A DNA stretch of 64,000 nt. Source: Apostichopus japonicus. Taxonomy: Eukaryota; Echinodermata; Holothuroidea; Aspidochirotida; Stichopodidae. A program made the translations under genes and the position numbers. The notes below the pieces were generated by a model. That model was not told the DNA's origin. It saw only the letters and a list, made by a program, of their open reading frames with translations, and ran no database searches. Of this stretch, positions 24,008 through 63,876 are shown piece after piece. The stretch lies in contig NC_092568.1 of the NCBI RefSeq assembly GCF_037975245.1, positions 39,014,631 to 39,078,630 on the forward strand, given 5' to 3'. Within the stretch, counting starts at the first letter, position 1. Every line of letters begins with the position of its first letter.

Positions 24008-24342
24008 AAAATTGAAATCGCATTGATGAGCTGGAAAATCAAGAACAATGAAAAACTTCGGCCTCCACAGGGTTTCGAACCCGCCAGTTTTTTTTGCGAC
24101 GCTTAATGCGACCAAGGGCTTCTGGATTACAACTTGCACGTAGGGTGGCTTCCAATTCAACTCAAATTTGGATTCTTTTCAATTGAGAAAGTCATTCAGA
24201 TGGGAAAACCTTAGATTGCTCTTGGATGAAAGACCCACCTTACTAAGACCAGGCTGGGCCAGAATCGAATCCCGAACCTTCCGATTGCTAAGCCTAGTTG
24301 CTTCAAATGCCGCCGCCCTTATCCACTCGGCCACAGCACAAG

Positions 24343-24343
<1 letters not shown>
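24008..24343 (-). mobile_element. Composite SINE with two tRNA-like modules
   Basis: On the minus strand a Leu/Ser-tRNA-like head starts near 24340: A box TGGCCGAGTGG, then a B-box GGATTCGATTC about 60 bp downstream. After a body with GGTGGGTCTTTCATCC, a second tRNA-like segment appears with B-box GGGTTCGAAACCC near 24070. The element is bracketed by (TA)n tracts. Exact ends are uncertain. Confidence 0.65.

Positions 24344-24378
<35 letters not shown>
24344..24378. repeat. (TA)n microsatellite, right of composite SINE
   Basis: A TA dinucleotide run immediately beyond the tRNA-like head of the composite SINE. Confidence 0.9.
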
Positions 24379-24381
<3 letters not shown>

Positions 24382-25957
24382 AGAAAAAAGCAGAGAAATA
24401 AGATATTACTCATAATTGACAAATAAGGAGTATTGTGTTAGAAAATATAGTGGAATTATTGGTCCCCCTGGGACCATCGTCAGCAATACCTGGCATATAG
24501 AATGAAAAGTTCAAAATGACGCTAGATAACTGTGACACTAGATAAGTATGACACTAGATAAGTATGAGTTTCATTGATGAAATTAGAACCAAATAAACCA
24601 TGACTACACAGGATCGGAAGCGGATTTTAAGGAGCAAAGAACGTATTACATATGTTAATTTGTAGAATTGATAGCTGTTGAGGGGTTCCAAGTCTTTGTT
24701 CATTTAAATTGACACAGATTGAAATAACGTTGATATCGCAAATTAAATTGATATGTATCGATCTAAATTATGTTGATTAAAAGTCATATCAGTGACTTGT
24801 AATTTGATAAATGTCGAACCTATCGAATATTAGTGAGTTTGTCTGGTGTAAGCTGCTTTAAACTGGTGTAGGTCCATTTAAAATTGACTTATCTATAGAT
24901 TAAAATATATATGTATATCAATTTCTTGTGGTCTGAAACATGTGGCATTCAGAGGTCCCTTTATGTGCTGAATAATTCCATCCTTTTTTTATAAACATTA
25001 GTGTAAATAGAAAAATATGAATAATATGAATTAGAAAAATATGAAAATATGAAAAATAGAAGAATGCACGGACGCAATAAATGGCACAACAATCCCTCCA
25101 CAATGTTATATGATAACAAATTGGTGACCCGAATTAATATATATATGCTTTGCTGCCACCACTTTCGTTATCTGTTTTCGCGCAAAAGTAACATCCCTCA
25201 AGCTTTCGGTTCTAGTCACAGAATTTCTGTGGTTCTAGTTGCACGTACTACTTACCACCTTACAATTGTACCACATTATATTACTATTGCTACATCGTAC
25301 ACAAGTAGAGATATATGTTGCACCTCCTTTCTAAATCTGGTGCGATTGAACAAACTTTCCATTTTTAAAAGCTTAGCAATAACGTTTATAAAACAAAGAA
25401 GCATATTGGAAGTATCTCTGTGGTAACGATTCAACTTTTTCCGCAAGAAAGGTGTATGAGTGAGAAAACGGTAAGTTATCAAGTGGTTGCTATGGCAATA
25501 CGTTACACTAAATACTTTGTATGTGTGTGCCTGGCATATTTATACATGTTGTTGTCCCATTACAGTAATTATGCTAAATAACCTTACAGGCCTAGGCTAT
25601 GCTTAATGTTTTGTACAATTAAGGTAGCCTACAACTTAGGTCATGTGTTGGTTTGTAATTGTATTATCAACCGTCATGGTTTATCGAAATGTATTGCTTA
25701 TGCTAAAGCCTAGGCTAGCTGCCTGACGAATTTTGCAAGTCGAAAATAAAGATCGTCAGAACAACATTGCAGAGATTTAGTGCCAATTGGAAATATTTAA
25801 ACTGAGTTAAAACAGTAGCACAGTCACAGTGCACTGTTTAGGTACAGTATCTAACTACCAGTGGCATGGTGGGCTAATAATTGACGCACTTTAAGATTTG
25901 ATCAACGATATCTGTCAGCGAAAAATCCAAATCACTCAACTGCATGTGTTTTTGATA
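24379..25957. other. Intergenic segment, no gene recognised
   Basis: It contains a short perfect hairpin TGGTCCC-CCT-GGGACCA (24461-24477) and a small tandem of TGACACTAGATAAGTA at about 24532-24567. The open frame at 25049-25426 has no recognisable family and low-complexity composition. Confidence 0.5.
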
Positions 25958-26233
25958 GGCCGTGGCTATTCTTACGACTAGTCTTAACAATTATTTATAA
26001 ACTATTCTTACGACAAAGGCGAATTCAAGCGCAGTGAAGTAAATAAAGCAACTGCGCATGTAGGCTAGTAGGGGTAACCCTAACTTTAACCCTAAACCCC
26101 AATCCTAACACTAACCCTGACCGAAAATTATTGTTACTCCTAGTCGTAAAAATAGTACTCCTGTCATAAAAATAGCAACTGCGCATGCGTAATCGGAAAT
26201 TATTCTTACGAATAGTCGTAAGAATAGCCACTT
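25958..26233. mobile_element. Fold-back MITE with telomere-like core
   Basis: Inverted ends GTGGCTATTCTTACGACTA (25962-25980) and its complement (26213-26231). An 11-bp direct repeat TGTTTTTGATA lies outside at 25947-25957 and 26234-26244, a likely target duplication. Each arm also contains a CAACTGCGCATG-type motif, and the centre (about 26068-26122) is a degenerate TAACCCTAA-like tract. A partial copy lies at 16831-16922. Confidence 0.8.
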
Positions 26234-26244
26234 TGTTTTTGATA

Positions 26245-29200
26245 TGTGTGGTTCCTTAGAAATGTAATGATCCCAAAATATTTATTGTTCTGTGCATAAT
26301 TAGCGTACAATTGAGCAGAACTTGAAAAAATGTCTGCCCTGTCAAGTTCTTTCATACCCCTAAGTTGACACATTTGTCGATTAGCTAACTGCAAAATTTG
26401 TGTACATGAATTGACTCTGAATGCTGTTTGCTATGCTCTGACTGTCTGAGCCTCGAAGCACATGTACAGGTCAGGTTCCAGAGAGTAGTGGTATCATGCT
26501 GAGGTAATTTTGGTTAGTTTTAGGGAGTAAAATTTCCCCAGAAAATTCATGTTTCTCGTACTGAGATCAGAAAAAAAAAAATCTGGTGGCCATTTTTCTT
26601 CTTTTCATGCGCTAATACTAGTTTGGAATATGTGGCAACCTTTACAAAATAATTTGTAAGGATAGCTTAGATATCTTGTAATCCGAATAGAGACTCGTGA
26701 AAAAGGAGGCCACTTGCGCGGATGAGAAACATGTTTTGTTTTCAACCGGCCCTGCTTCAAAGTTGTTGGGTGGAAGTTTTTTTTTTTCCATTCTGTTGGA
26801 ACCAACGGTAAATTATGTAAAAAATTGACACAAGAAACGCATAGTAATACTTTATTATTTCTTCAAAATGTTGCCAAATATTCAAAGTAAACTTATGGGA
26901 CTTTGTGGAACATAACCTCTATGTACTGAAAATAAAGTCGGGAAAAGAAACACTGAATAGAAACCCATTTAACGAAAAACAGTTAAGTTCTATGCCGGCA
27001 AACACTTTTCCTGCGTCCTCTTCGCTGCTAGGTGAATATCAGGTCTTAAGCTACGATTTAAGAAACGGCTGTTTCAAACATCTGAGCACTAGTTCTTTCA
27101 GCAACTTTCATCCCTCTTCATTGAGCACAATAGCATTTCCTGCGTATAAACTCGTACAGGGATTATACAAGGTATCTACATGGCGTCTACGTGGCAATTT
27201 GTTTGTCAACAAGTTGATACGCGATTGTACATGTTCATACGTCTTTATACGATTCTGTGCGCGTACACATGTCCAGTTACTGTATCTTTGACACAAAACA
27301 AAATAGATTAAAACCTACCTATGACATTTCGATCAAAATCCGTACAGAGGAAAACAAAAACACAGTGCTCACCATTAAAATTTGATTTTTCGAGATATCC
27401 AATTGTGAAAAAGCTGCAAACTGGTACAGTGATAGTGGAATGCCCAAAGCACTTAGTGGTCAGTGTTACATGTAAACCAAGATACTGAAACACTAGTTTT
27501 TATGATTGAAATGTCGAAAATCAGAAACGATGTTGAATTTCTGGCCAACAACAGGAATAGTTCCAATTGGCATTGAAGATCAGCATTTTGTTTTGAGATG
27601 TTAATTGATGGTTCCCTAGACCTATCCAGCTAGCCTAAGTTAAGCTTATAATGCATCCTAGTGTTGGGCTACGTAAGTGGTATACTGTATTAAGCCCTAT
27701 GAACAGTAAAAAAATTAACATTGCCAAAACCAAAAACTTGCTGATTCTCAATGCTTTGAGGAACTGTTTTGTAGTTGGGTAGTATTGCTGAGCTTCTTCA
27801 ACATGATTTCTTCATTATGTCTGAAGGTTTTGTGATCTTGACAACTATTGGTTAAGTCAATAGATGTTAAGGGCTAGGTTTAGATCAAATCCCTGACAAT
27901 AGATATCCTGTTATAACTAGGTCCTGAATAGACTGATTAACGCAACATGTTTAGTGGCAAGTTGATTGCAGCAACTAGTTTAAATAATTCATCTTGACTT
28001 CTTGCTGTGTGTACTGTAAATTCCTTAGTTGTGTGGCCAGTGCATTTGGCCTAAAGTGCATAAATCTGTAGTCCTATTCTAGGACTATGGCCCCACTAAA
28101 TAATGATTATCTAACAGCAGTAAGGAAACTTCATCGCTGGTCCCATTATTGTTGTATCGAATCACATTAATTCACATATTTTCAGCCATTTTGTCAAATG
28201 TAAATTACATTTTTTTAAATTTCAATTTGAAGTTTCACACATCATTCCCAGTCATGAAAAGGAATTTCTTGGTGTTCATACCAAATCGAAAATCTTGTGA
28301 ATTGTTTTATTTGATCACTAGTTCATACCAGCTTTTACAGTTTTACATGACATAAAATCATACAGTATTTTCCTATTGATGCATATTAATGAATTTTTAG
28401 GAAATATTGTACATATTCTCTCTTTTTTTGGTTCATCTGAAGCATAGATAACCACTAATATTACGAATTGCCTAAGTACTTTAAATGTGAAATTTTAAAT
28501 TTTAAATTGCAATTCATTGGGTAGGGTGGGGGAGAGGAGGAGGAGAGGGGAAGGGGCGGTTGAGAAAGAGGGTACTAGCTGATAATGTTTGATCACAATA
28601 ATGACTATTTTTGGTACAGTATGCAAAGTACAGTTCTAAATTATCTAAATATACAATACACTGTGTAATGGTGCTACATCACTGCTCTGAACATTGCACA
28701 GGTTTGCAAAAGTTACTGTAAGTCTACGTTTATTGATGCTTCTGGAAATAATGAAATAACATTTGCACATTTATCAGACCTCCAACATCCCCCTCCCTCC
28801 CCCTACAAAACAAGGCCTAGAAGTCCACAACGTTCCATTGTCAAGGGAAAACAAATTATCAAAGTATGAAAAAAAAGTTTTGTATGAAAAATTTTGAAAA
28901 CCTGATGCAAATCCCTCTTCAGCCTTATTATGAAAAGGCATTTATAATTTTTGTTTTAAACTTCTAGGACTAGACCTGTAGGGAAGCTTAATGCTAAGTA
29001 CTGTAGGTTGTCACAAAGTTCAAAATATATCAGCCTCTTACTGTATTACTCTGTATTTCAAATCAATATTGTTGTTACTTTCTTGGCTTGAGTCCATGCA
29101 GTGTAGTTTGTGGTGGTAGTGAAACCATACAGCTTCTTTCCAACCACACTTTGTGTATATGGCAGATTTCACAATCAGATGGTCCAAAAGCTCCCACAGT

Positions 29201-29490
29201 ATTAAAAAAAATAAGTTTGTTGAAAGTTATGTAATACACATGTTTTTTATTCTTTGACATCTCAGTGAAGTGAAAATGGAATGTAGAAGATAAAATATGG
29301 TGCAAATTTTGGAAAATTTACTACTCTAAATTGCAGAGTCACACAAAGTCACAATCCAATCGAATCTCACCCTTCCCTCTTTTTATTCCCCAGGAGATAC
29401 AAGGAAAGGCCTAGTCCCATAATTCTTCAGTTATGGAAAGCACCAATGTTGCAGACTATAACTAGTATAAAAGATATTATTTAAAAATTC
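26245..29490. other. Intergenic segment, no gene recognised
   Basis: Plain AT-rich DNA. The open frame 26905-27291 (128 codons) has no recognisable domain and an equally long antisense frame; I do not call it a gene. TACAGTA/TACTGTA heptamers occur at roughly 27279, 27681, 28010, 28360, 28615, 28715, 29000 and 29039. Confidence 0.5.
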
Positions 29491-29499
29491 TTAATTTAA

Positions 29500-30340
29500 T
29501 TTTAGCTTGTTAAAATCGACATTTATGTGATTGGACGGACATTTATGGTAAAATATCAATTAGTACTTCACTTAAAAAATTAATAAGAAGAGAAAAGAAT
29601 TTGATTTTGTTGCAATGTGTTAAGGACATTTGCTTTATAACAAATAAACACAAAAACTGTCTTTAAATTGCATAATTAGCTTAACAATACAAAAACTTTT
29701 TCAATTTCACACATAACCATTGGACGGACACCACAGTTATGTGTGAATTTCACACATAACCATTGGACGGACACAGAGTTACAGTATGTGTGAATATTAC
29801 CCATAACCATAAAACATTCAGAATGGTTATGCAAACTACTTGTTTCTGTTTCATCCATTTCTAACTTTTAAGTCTATTTAACTTACAGATATATGTTGCA
29901 AGGGTAGAACAGCAAGTGTATGGATAAATTCACACACTCCAACTGAGTCAGAGGTATCTGACTGTCACCACATATATTGCAATGAATTCAACAGCAAAAA
30001 AGGGAAAATGTAATATAAAGTTTGCAGGCATATTGAATTCACCTTTAATTACTGCATTTAATGGACTGAATTGATGTTATAGAATTGTATAATTGGTTTT
30101 TAACTTGTAACATCCGACATGGACGGACATTTATGGTAAATTATCAGGTAAAAGTTCACTTAATAACATACTCAGAAGAGAAAAGAATTTGATTTGTGTT
30201 AAAAGATGTTAAGAACATTGCTAAATAACAAGTAAAACACAAAAACTGCCTTTAAATTGCATGTAGCTTGACAATTCAAAACACTTTGTTTAATTTCACA
30301 CATAACCATTGGACGGACACAGAGTTATGTGTGAATTTCA
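29500..30340. repeat. Duplicated segment with GGACGGAC stem-loops
   Basis: Two diverged copies (about 29500-29795 and 30095-30340) share GGACGGACATTTATGGTAAA, AGAAGAGAAAAGAATTTGAT, CACAAAAACTG, TTTAAATTGCAT and the hairpin TTCACACATAAC ... GTTATGTGTGAA. Hairpin stems lie at 29706-29717/29736-29747, 29749-29760/29778-29794 and 30295-30306/30324-30335, each loop carrying CATTGGACGGACAC. The middle hairpin's right arm is split by a 5-bp ACAGT insertion. Confidence 0.85.
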
Positions 30341-30429
30341 AAGATAACTTATGGAGTCATTGGTTTAAATATGTATACTAGTATACCCATTCACAGGGAA
30401 ATTCGTTAGAAAGCCTTACATTAACAAGA

Positions 30430-31205
30430 GAATTAATTGCCAGGCCATGCCCCTCATAAATGTGCATGACATTAATTGCATCACACATCAGCATGTGTAG
30501 CTAGGTTACCTACCAATATCACCATACTGTATCAAGTTTTTGTTTGAGAAATTCAACCTTTTGATTGCCAAGTTATTGCAATATATAAAGATTTTTACCC
30601 TTTGACCTCTTTAAATTACTCATGTACAGTAGGTATTAAAATTAATAGTGTTCATCTATAGGCCACCAAACCAATATGTATGGTAATAATCAATAGCTCC
30701 CTTGTCAAGTTATGGTGCATACAAACTTATGTTACATAAATTACGCTAAGCGTGCGTCCTCATCAATATGCATGAGGTGAAATTCACATCAGAAAGTTTG
30801 GGCTACATACCAATCTAACCATACCAAGTTTGAATAAATCTGACATGTGCTTGAGAAGTCATTGCACTTTGATGTTTGACCCTGTGACCTCATTAATATT
30901 CATGAATGAGCACCAAATTCAATTGGGTTCAACTTCTTATTATGGGCCACCCACTCACCAAGTATGCTATTGATCAATCATTCCCTTGTCGAGTTATCAT
31001 TCATACAAACCAAAAAACTCAGTCCCGCCTCCCCATTAACATGCATGGTATCAATTACAACATGCATCAGCATGTATAAATGGTCTACCAATATCACAAC
31101 ACCAAATTTGAAGGAATTCAGACTTGTAGTTGCCAAGTTATTGCAATTTGAAGATTTTGACATTCGACCCTGTGACCTCATTAATATTCATGAATGAGCA
31201 CGAAT
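30430..31205. repeat. 285-bp tandem repeat, about 2.7 copies
   Basis: Diverged units share CTCCCTTGTCAAGTTAT, CATACAAAC, a CATCAATATGCATG-like motif, ACATACCAAT, CCAAGTTTGAA, CAAGTTATTGCA and TGACCTCATTAATATTCATG. Corresponding landmarks at 30660 and 30945 give the period. The open frames over it are repeat artefacts. Confidence 0.8.
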
Positions 31206-33981
31206 TCATCACTGCCAGCTTCCCCTTCGCGGCATCCACTACATTATTTCCCAGTCCTCACATTCTCTGTTCTGTTTTCTTGCAATGCAATGCGACAGCT
31301 ACTAATTTACTACCCCAAACTTGCAAACTGAGTAGGCCTAGGAATACAACTACAAAAAATCGCAAAACTGGTACTAGAAGTACAAATGTATGTAGGGCAG
31401 CCATTTGCAAAAACTGTATTTTAGTCATAAACATCGCTCACAATGTGTACTTAAACATCGGAGAAGCGTTAATTCTTCATCTGAATACTTGACATGGTCC
31501 AACGATCTAATTTGATGCAACAGTTTTAAGTTTACATTTGTTACTCGCAGTGCCCGATATTGCGCAATGTCTGTCCCCTCGCACGTTATCCTAGCGTTAT
31601 CTGTCCCCTAACATAACGTGCGCTAGGCCGATTACGATGTAATGGCCTTACATCTAACCATTGACACTATTATGTGTGGTATGTCAACTACGATAAGAAA
31701 GATGCTAAACAAATATAAAAATAAGCTAATTCGTCCTTGTTTCTTGTTTTGAGCTTGAGATTTGTAAGAAATAGTATTTCGCACGTAACACTTTTGCACA
31801 CGTAACACATGGGACGGAATTTCTTCACCGTATCATATAGTAACGAAAGTGTTGGTTTAGAACGTTACAGCTGGTGTTTACCAATAGCGCGAAATCAGAG
31901 GCAGATTGTGGAGGGTGCACTGAACAAAATAATTTCCATACGATGTTTATATCCGTGACGATGTATTAAGTCACACGTAACGGAAACTTGGACGGACATA
32001 ACGTGTGATTTATGAAAAACTACACAATTACGGGAGATTAGGTTTGATCGGGGATATTTTATTGTTATTATATAAGATACACTTGAGCAATGTTTACACA
32101 ACAAAATCGTAATTTTTTTTAATTGTGTTGACAAGAAATAAGGCATACATTATTTTACATATTTTGGACGGAAATAATCTGGGAAATTGTCACTTATTGA
32201 GATACATCCACAAAGTACAAAATACCAATAAAGACAAAGAGACACCTCTTACTTTATACATAATTCTTATCTTCATTGAATGAGCAAAATTTATTTCAGT
32301 TGCTCTTCATTCTCACAATGTACATACCAATTATTTAAGCAACACCTATTTGTGGGAGTTGAGTCCGTCCATTTTTGTACCAAAAAAAAGTTTCATCATT
32401 ATTTTTCAAAGAAAATAATTGAACAAATTAAAAAATATTATCTTTTTTATTTCAAATGCATGAGTTGTTCAAATTAATGACAAAGATTTGTAATTATTTA
32501 GAGCACACAGCAGTACAGGGTGCTTCAAACTGACTATGCTGGTTTGGACCATCAAACTGTGAAATCTGCCATATGTACTATGAACACAGACCCTACTATA
32601 CCTTGTCTTGTTTCTGAGAAATGTTTGCTACCATTTCTATGTACTGCCATTAAATATATTGATAGGTCTAACTTAGATTGCATATATTTGGAAGTAGATG
32701 AATACATTTTCAACATCAGGTTTATCCTCATGGGCACTGTTATTGGAAAAAAAGTACAAAATTTTGAATGTCTTTCTAAATGTTATTGAATTTTCTTGAT
32801 AGTATCCTTTTCTATTAAGTTTTATAGATCACTATGTCTTTACATTAAATTGTACTTTTACTTTGCTCTCAATATTTATCTAAGTTGAGAAGTGCTTCTA
32901 AAATTTCAGAAATACTAGCCAGGAGATAAATGTTTTCCTCTGTTACCAACGAGGGAATTATTTCATTTTTCTTACGAAATATAGGCCACGACATTGATTC
33001 AAATATCGATTAACCTGTTTTCCTCCCCAGTGCATTAGCCACTCGACTGACTTGCATAATATTTTTGCACTATTTGGTTTAATTCTAGGAATTTTGATCA
33101 CATGCCAAGCTTATTTTGCATTATTAAAATAGAAGAGTGCAATTTCTTTAGCTCAGATCGAATTCAAAAGTATCTCTTTTTGAAATTTTTCTTTATTTAG
33201 TGCATATTTTTGCCAATATGCTTTATAGGGGCAATCTGCAAAGAGTTGCGTGCCCTTTGTATCCTGTGTGATGTACAGTAACTACTATATATTGACCATA
33301 CTGTATATGTTTGGAGGTGTGCCTGCTAAGTAAAAGACCCATGCAAGGAAAAATATTGATTAAGTGATGCTGCAATTTATAGATCCATTGAAGTGTGTGC
33401 TGAAGTATTTGTTACCCCCTATCGTAACAATAAATCTTCAAAAGCAGACTCAAAGTCTTCTTACACCCAGTATGAATTTGAATTCTAAATTTAACAATGG
33501 CAACAGTACTTAGATGAATTATGCATTCAGATAGTCCTATATACGGACAACCTTGGTCCCTGCATAAATACAGAGGAGATGTGTTTGGTGCTTGCCAGAT
33601 CTGCAACAAAAATAACTTGCTTTGAACTCCTTTCTAGCAGTTGAATGCCAAATTATATTAACAGCAGTGCTCAGTGTTGACAATGTGATGACAATTGCTA
33701 GGATGCTAGGAAGTAAAGCACAGTTAGCATGCTGAAACATGACAATTATCTACAGAAGAACTTTGCATTATTAATGCAAGCTTGCACAACATAAAGTTAG
33801 TCTGGTTAAGTTTCAAGCTTCTAAGGTACAGTAGTCTTCTATTAGCGATTTGCTATTGCGACCTTTTTCTAAAAGTGTTAGCCTTTTGTGTACATGTACC
33901 ACATGAAGTACAGTAATGTTTCTGTAAGGCTGCCTATAAACCTACATGTTACCCTTCAGAAAGAAGGATAATTTGTTAGGC
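31206..33981. other. Intergenic segment with further GGACGG motifs, no gene recognised
   Basis: GGACGGAC recurs at 31990-31997 inside a hairpin TCACACGT (31971-31978) / ACGTGTGA (32001-32008). A related GGACGGAA occurs near 31813 and 32166, and the complement GTCCGTCC lies at 32363-32370. A separate hairpin GCACGTTAT (31581-31589) / ATAACGTGC (31613-31621) has CTGTCCCCT in its loop and again just upstream. The remainder is AT-rich and featureless. Confidence 0.55.
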
Positions 33982-34710
33982 CAGTGGCGGAGCGTCCATA
34001 TAGTCGGGGGGGGGGGCGAATGCCCCCCCTGACGGACTCAAATGGACTGCTGGCGCCCTTTTCAGCTTTTACCACTTTTTACTTATTCGTGATTGTTGGC
34101 TTTTTTATTGCACTCTCATCTACCTATTGACATTTGTCACATTTTGTTGGTGTAGTTTTCTGACAAAATGCTCTAACGGCGGTCTTTATTTTATCGGCAC
34201 TTCCCTTGTACGAAGCTATTTCCAAGAACTGTACTGGGTTTTCAATCTATTTTTAGATGATACGCCACGCGCAGTGGCTGAAATAGTAATAAACACCAAA
34301 CTTTAAGTTGGCATGCAGTGTACGTTATACGCCGCTCCATGATCAGTGTGTTGATTAGTGCAGTAGGTTACAATTAACAGGCACAACAGGCATTGTGTCA
34401 GGGCTAGGAAAACATGAGCACTCACAAAGATACCACAGGGATTGTGATTAAGCGCATGTGCTGTACTTTCAACACTCATATAAACTTCCGAGTTGTCACA
34501 AATGGCGATGACACCTATTTATTCTTTGATTATCTGCAAATTAGCAAGGCCCGGAAAGGGTCATTTCTGGCGATCTAGGGAGTATCTTTACTCAAAAAAT
34601 TTCTGTACGCTCCACGCCAACCTGTGGTGGCGCTCTGCTTATATAGTGTCAAAAGCGCCCCTACAGACCATTCTTGCCCCCCCTGACCAATACCCCTAGC
34701 TCCGCCACTG
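33982..34710. mobile_element. hAT-like non-autonomous transposon, copy 5
   Basis: A 729-bp element with a perfect 12-bp terminal inverted repeat CAGTGGCGGAGC and G/C runs just inside. Flanks TGTTAGGC and TGTTCTAG agree only at the first four positions, so the target duplication is poorly preserved. An internal block at 34544-34648 is shared with copies 3 and 4. Confidence 0.85.
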
Positions 34711-35264
34711 TGTTCTAGGCATGTTGTTTAGAGGACATTCAAAAGTCCTTAAAACCCATTCCTGACTTGTACAGTTCACAGTTAATCCCACTCTTGTAAA
34801 GAGTCAAAGAAAAACATTGATTGATTGATTGATTGCTCAGCAAGAGAAGCACATATCATTCTGAAGGTGCCAGGTCATGATGGGAAGACATACTGTAGTT
34901 TGTTGTGTTATCTTCAGAAGATATCAACACTTTGTGTGTCTCAGGTGTACCTTGACCAATTTCTGCTCAGTCTGTACTGAACAGCTTACAGTATCCTTCA
35001 TGAACCATTAAAAGGTGACATTCCTTTAACAAGTTTATTCATTTGTGTGCAGTTTAAGGTTCAGTTTTAAGTAACTTCTTTGGAAGTACTTTAAGATCCT
35101 TAGATGCAAGGTTGGTTAAATCTTCTAGTATCCCTTATTAATGTGATGTTGTACTATATGTAGCTGTTCTTTTGTAAATAAGTGAAGACTTCCAGACATG
35201 CCCAATATTTATATTTTTAAGTTTTAAATATTCTAATTATCTATGTTTTCCTTGTCTCTTGTAG
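34711..35264. promoter_or_regulatory. Region upstream of the CDKL-like first coding exon
   Basis: AT-rich, with a (TTGA)n run at about 34817-34835. A strong acceptor (CCTTGTCTCTTGTAG, ending 35264) suggests that the first coding exon has an untranslated leader starting at 35265 and that a non-coding first exon and promoter lie further upstream. No promoter element could be named. Confidence 0.4.

Positions 35265-63876
<28,612 letters not shown>

Noticed and set aside
24461-24477. Hairpin TGGTCCC-CCT-GGGACCA as a terminator or RNA element
   Set aside because: A single short perfect hairpin in non-coding DNA with no other supporting signal.
25100-25125. LTR retrotransposon primer-binding site (TTGGTGACCCG)
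   Set aside because: No LTR ends, gag/pol frames or polypurine tract were seen around it; an isolated resemblance.
26905-27291. A 128-codon open frame as a gene
   Set aside because: No recognisable domain, a comparable antisense frame, no codon bias, and no splice or poly(A) context.
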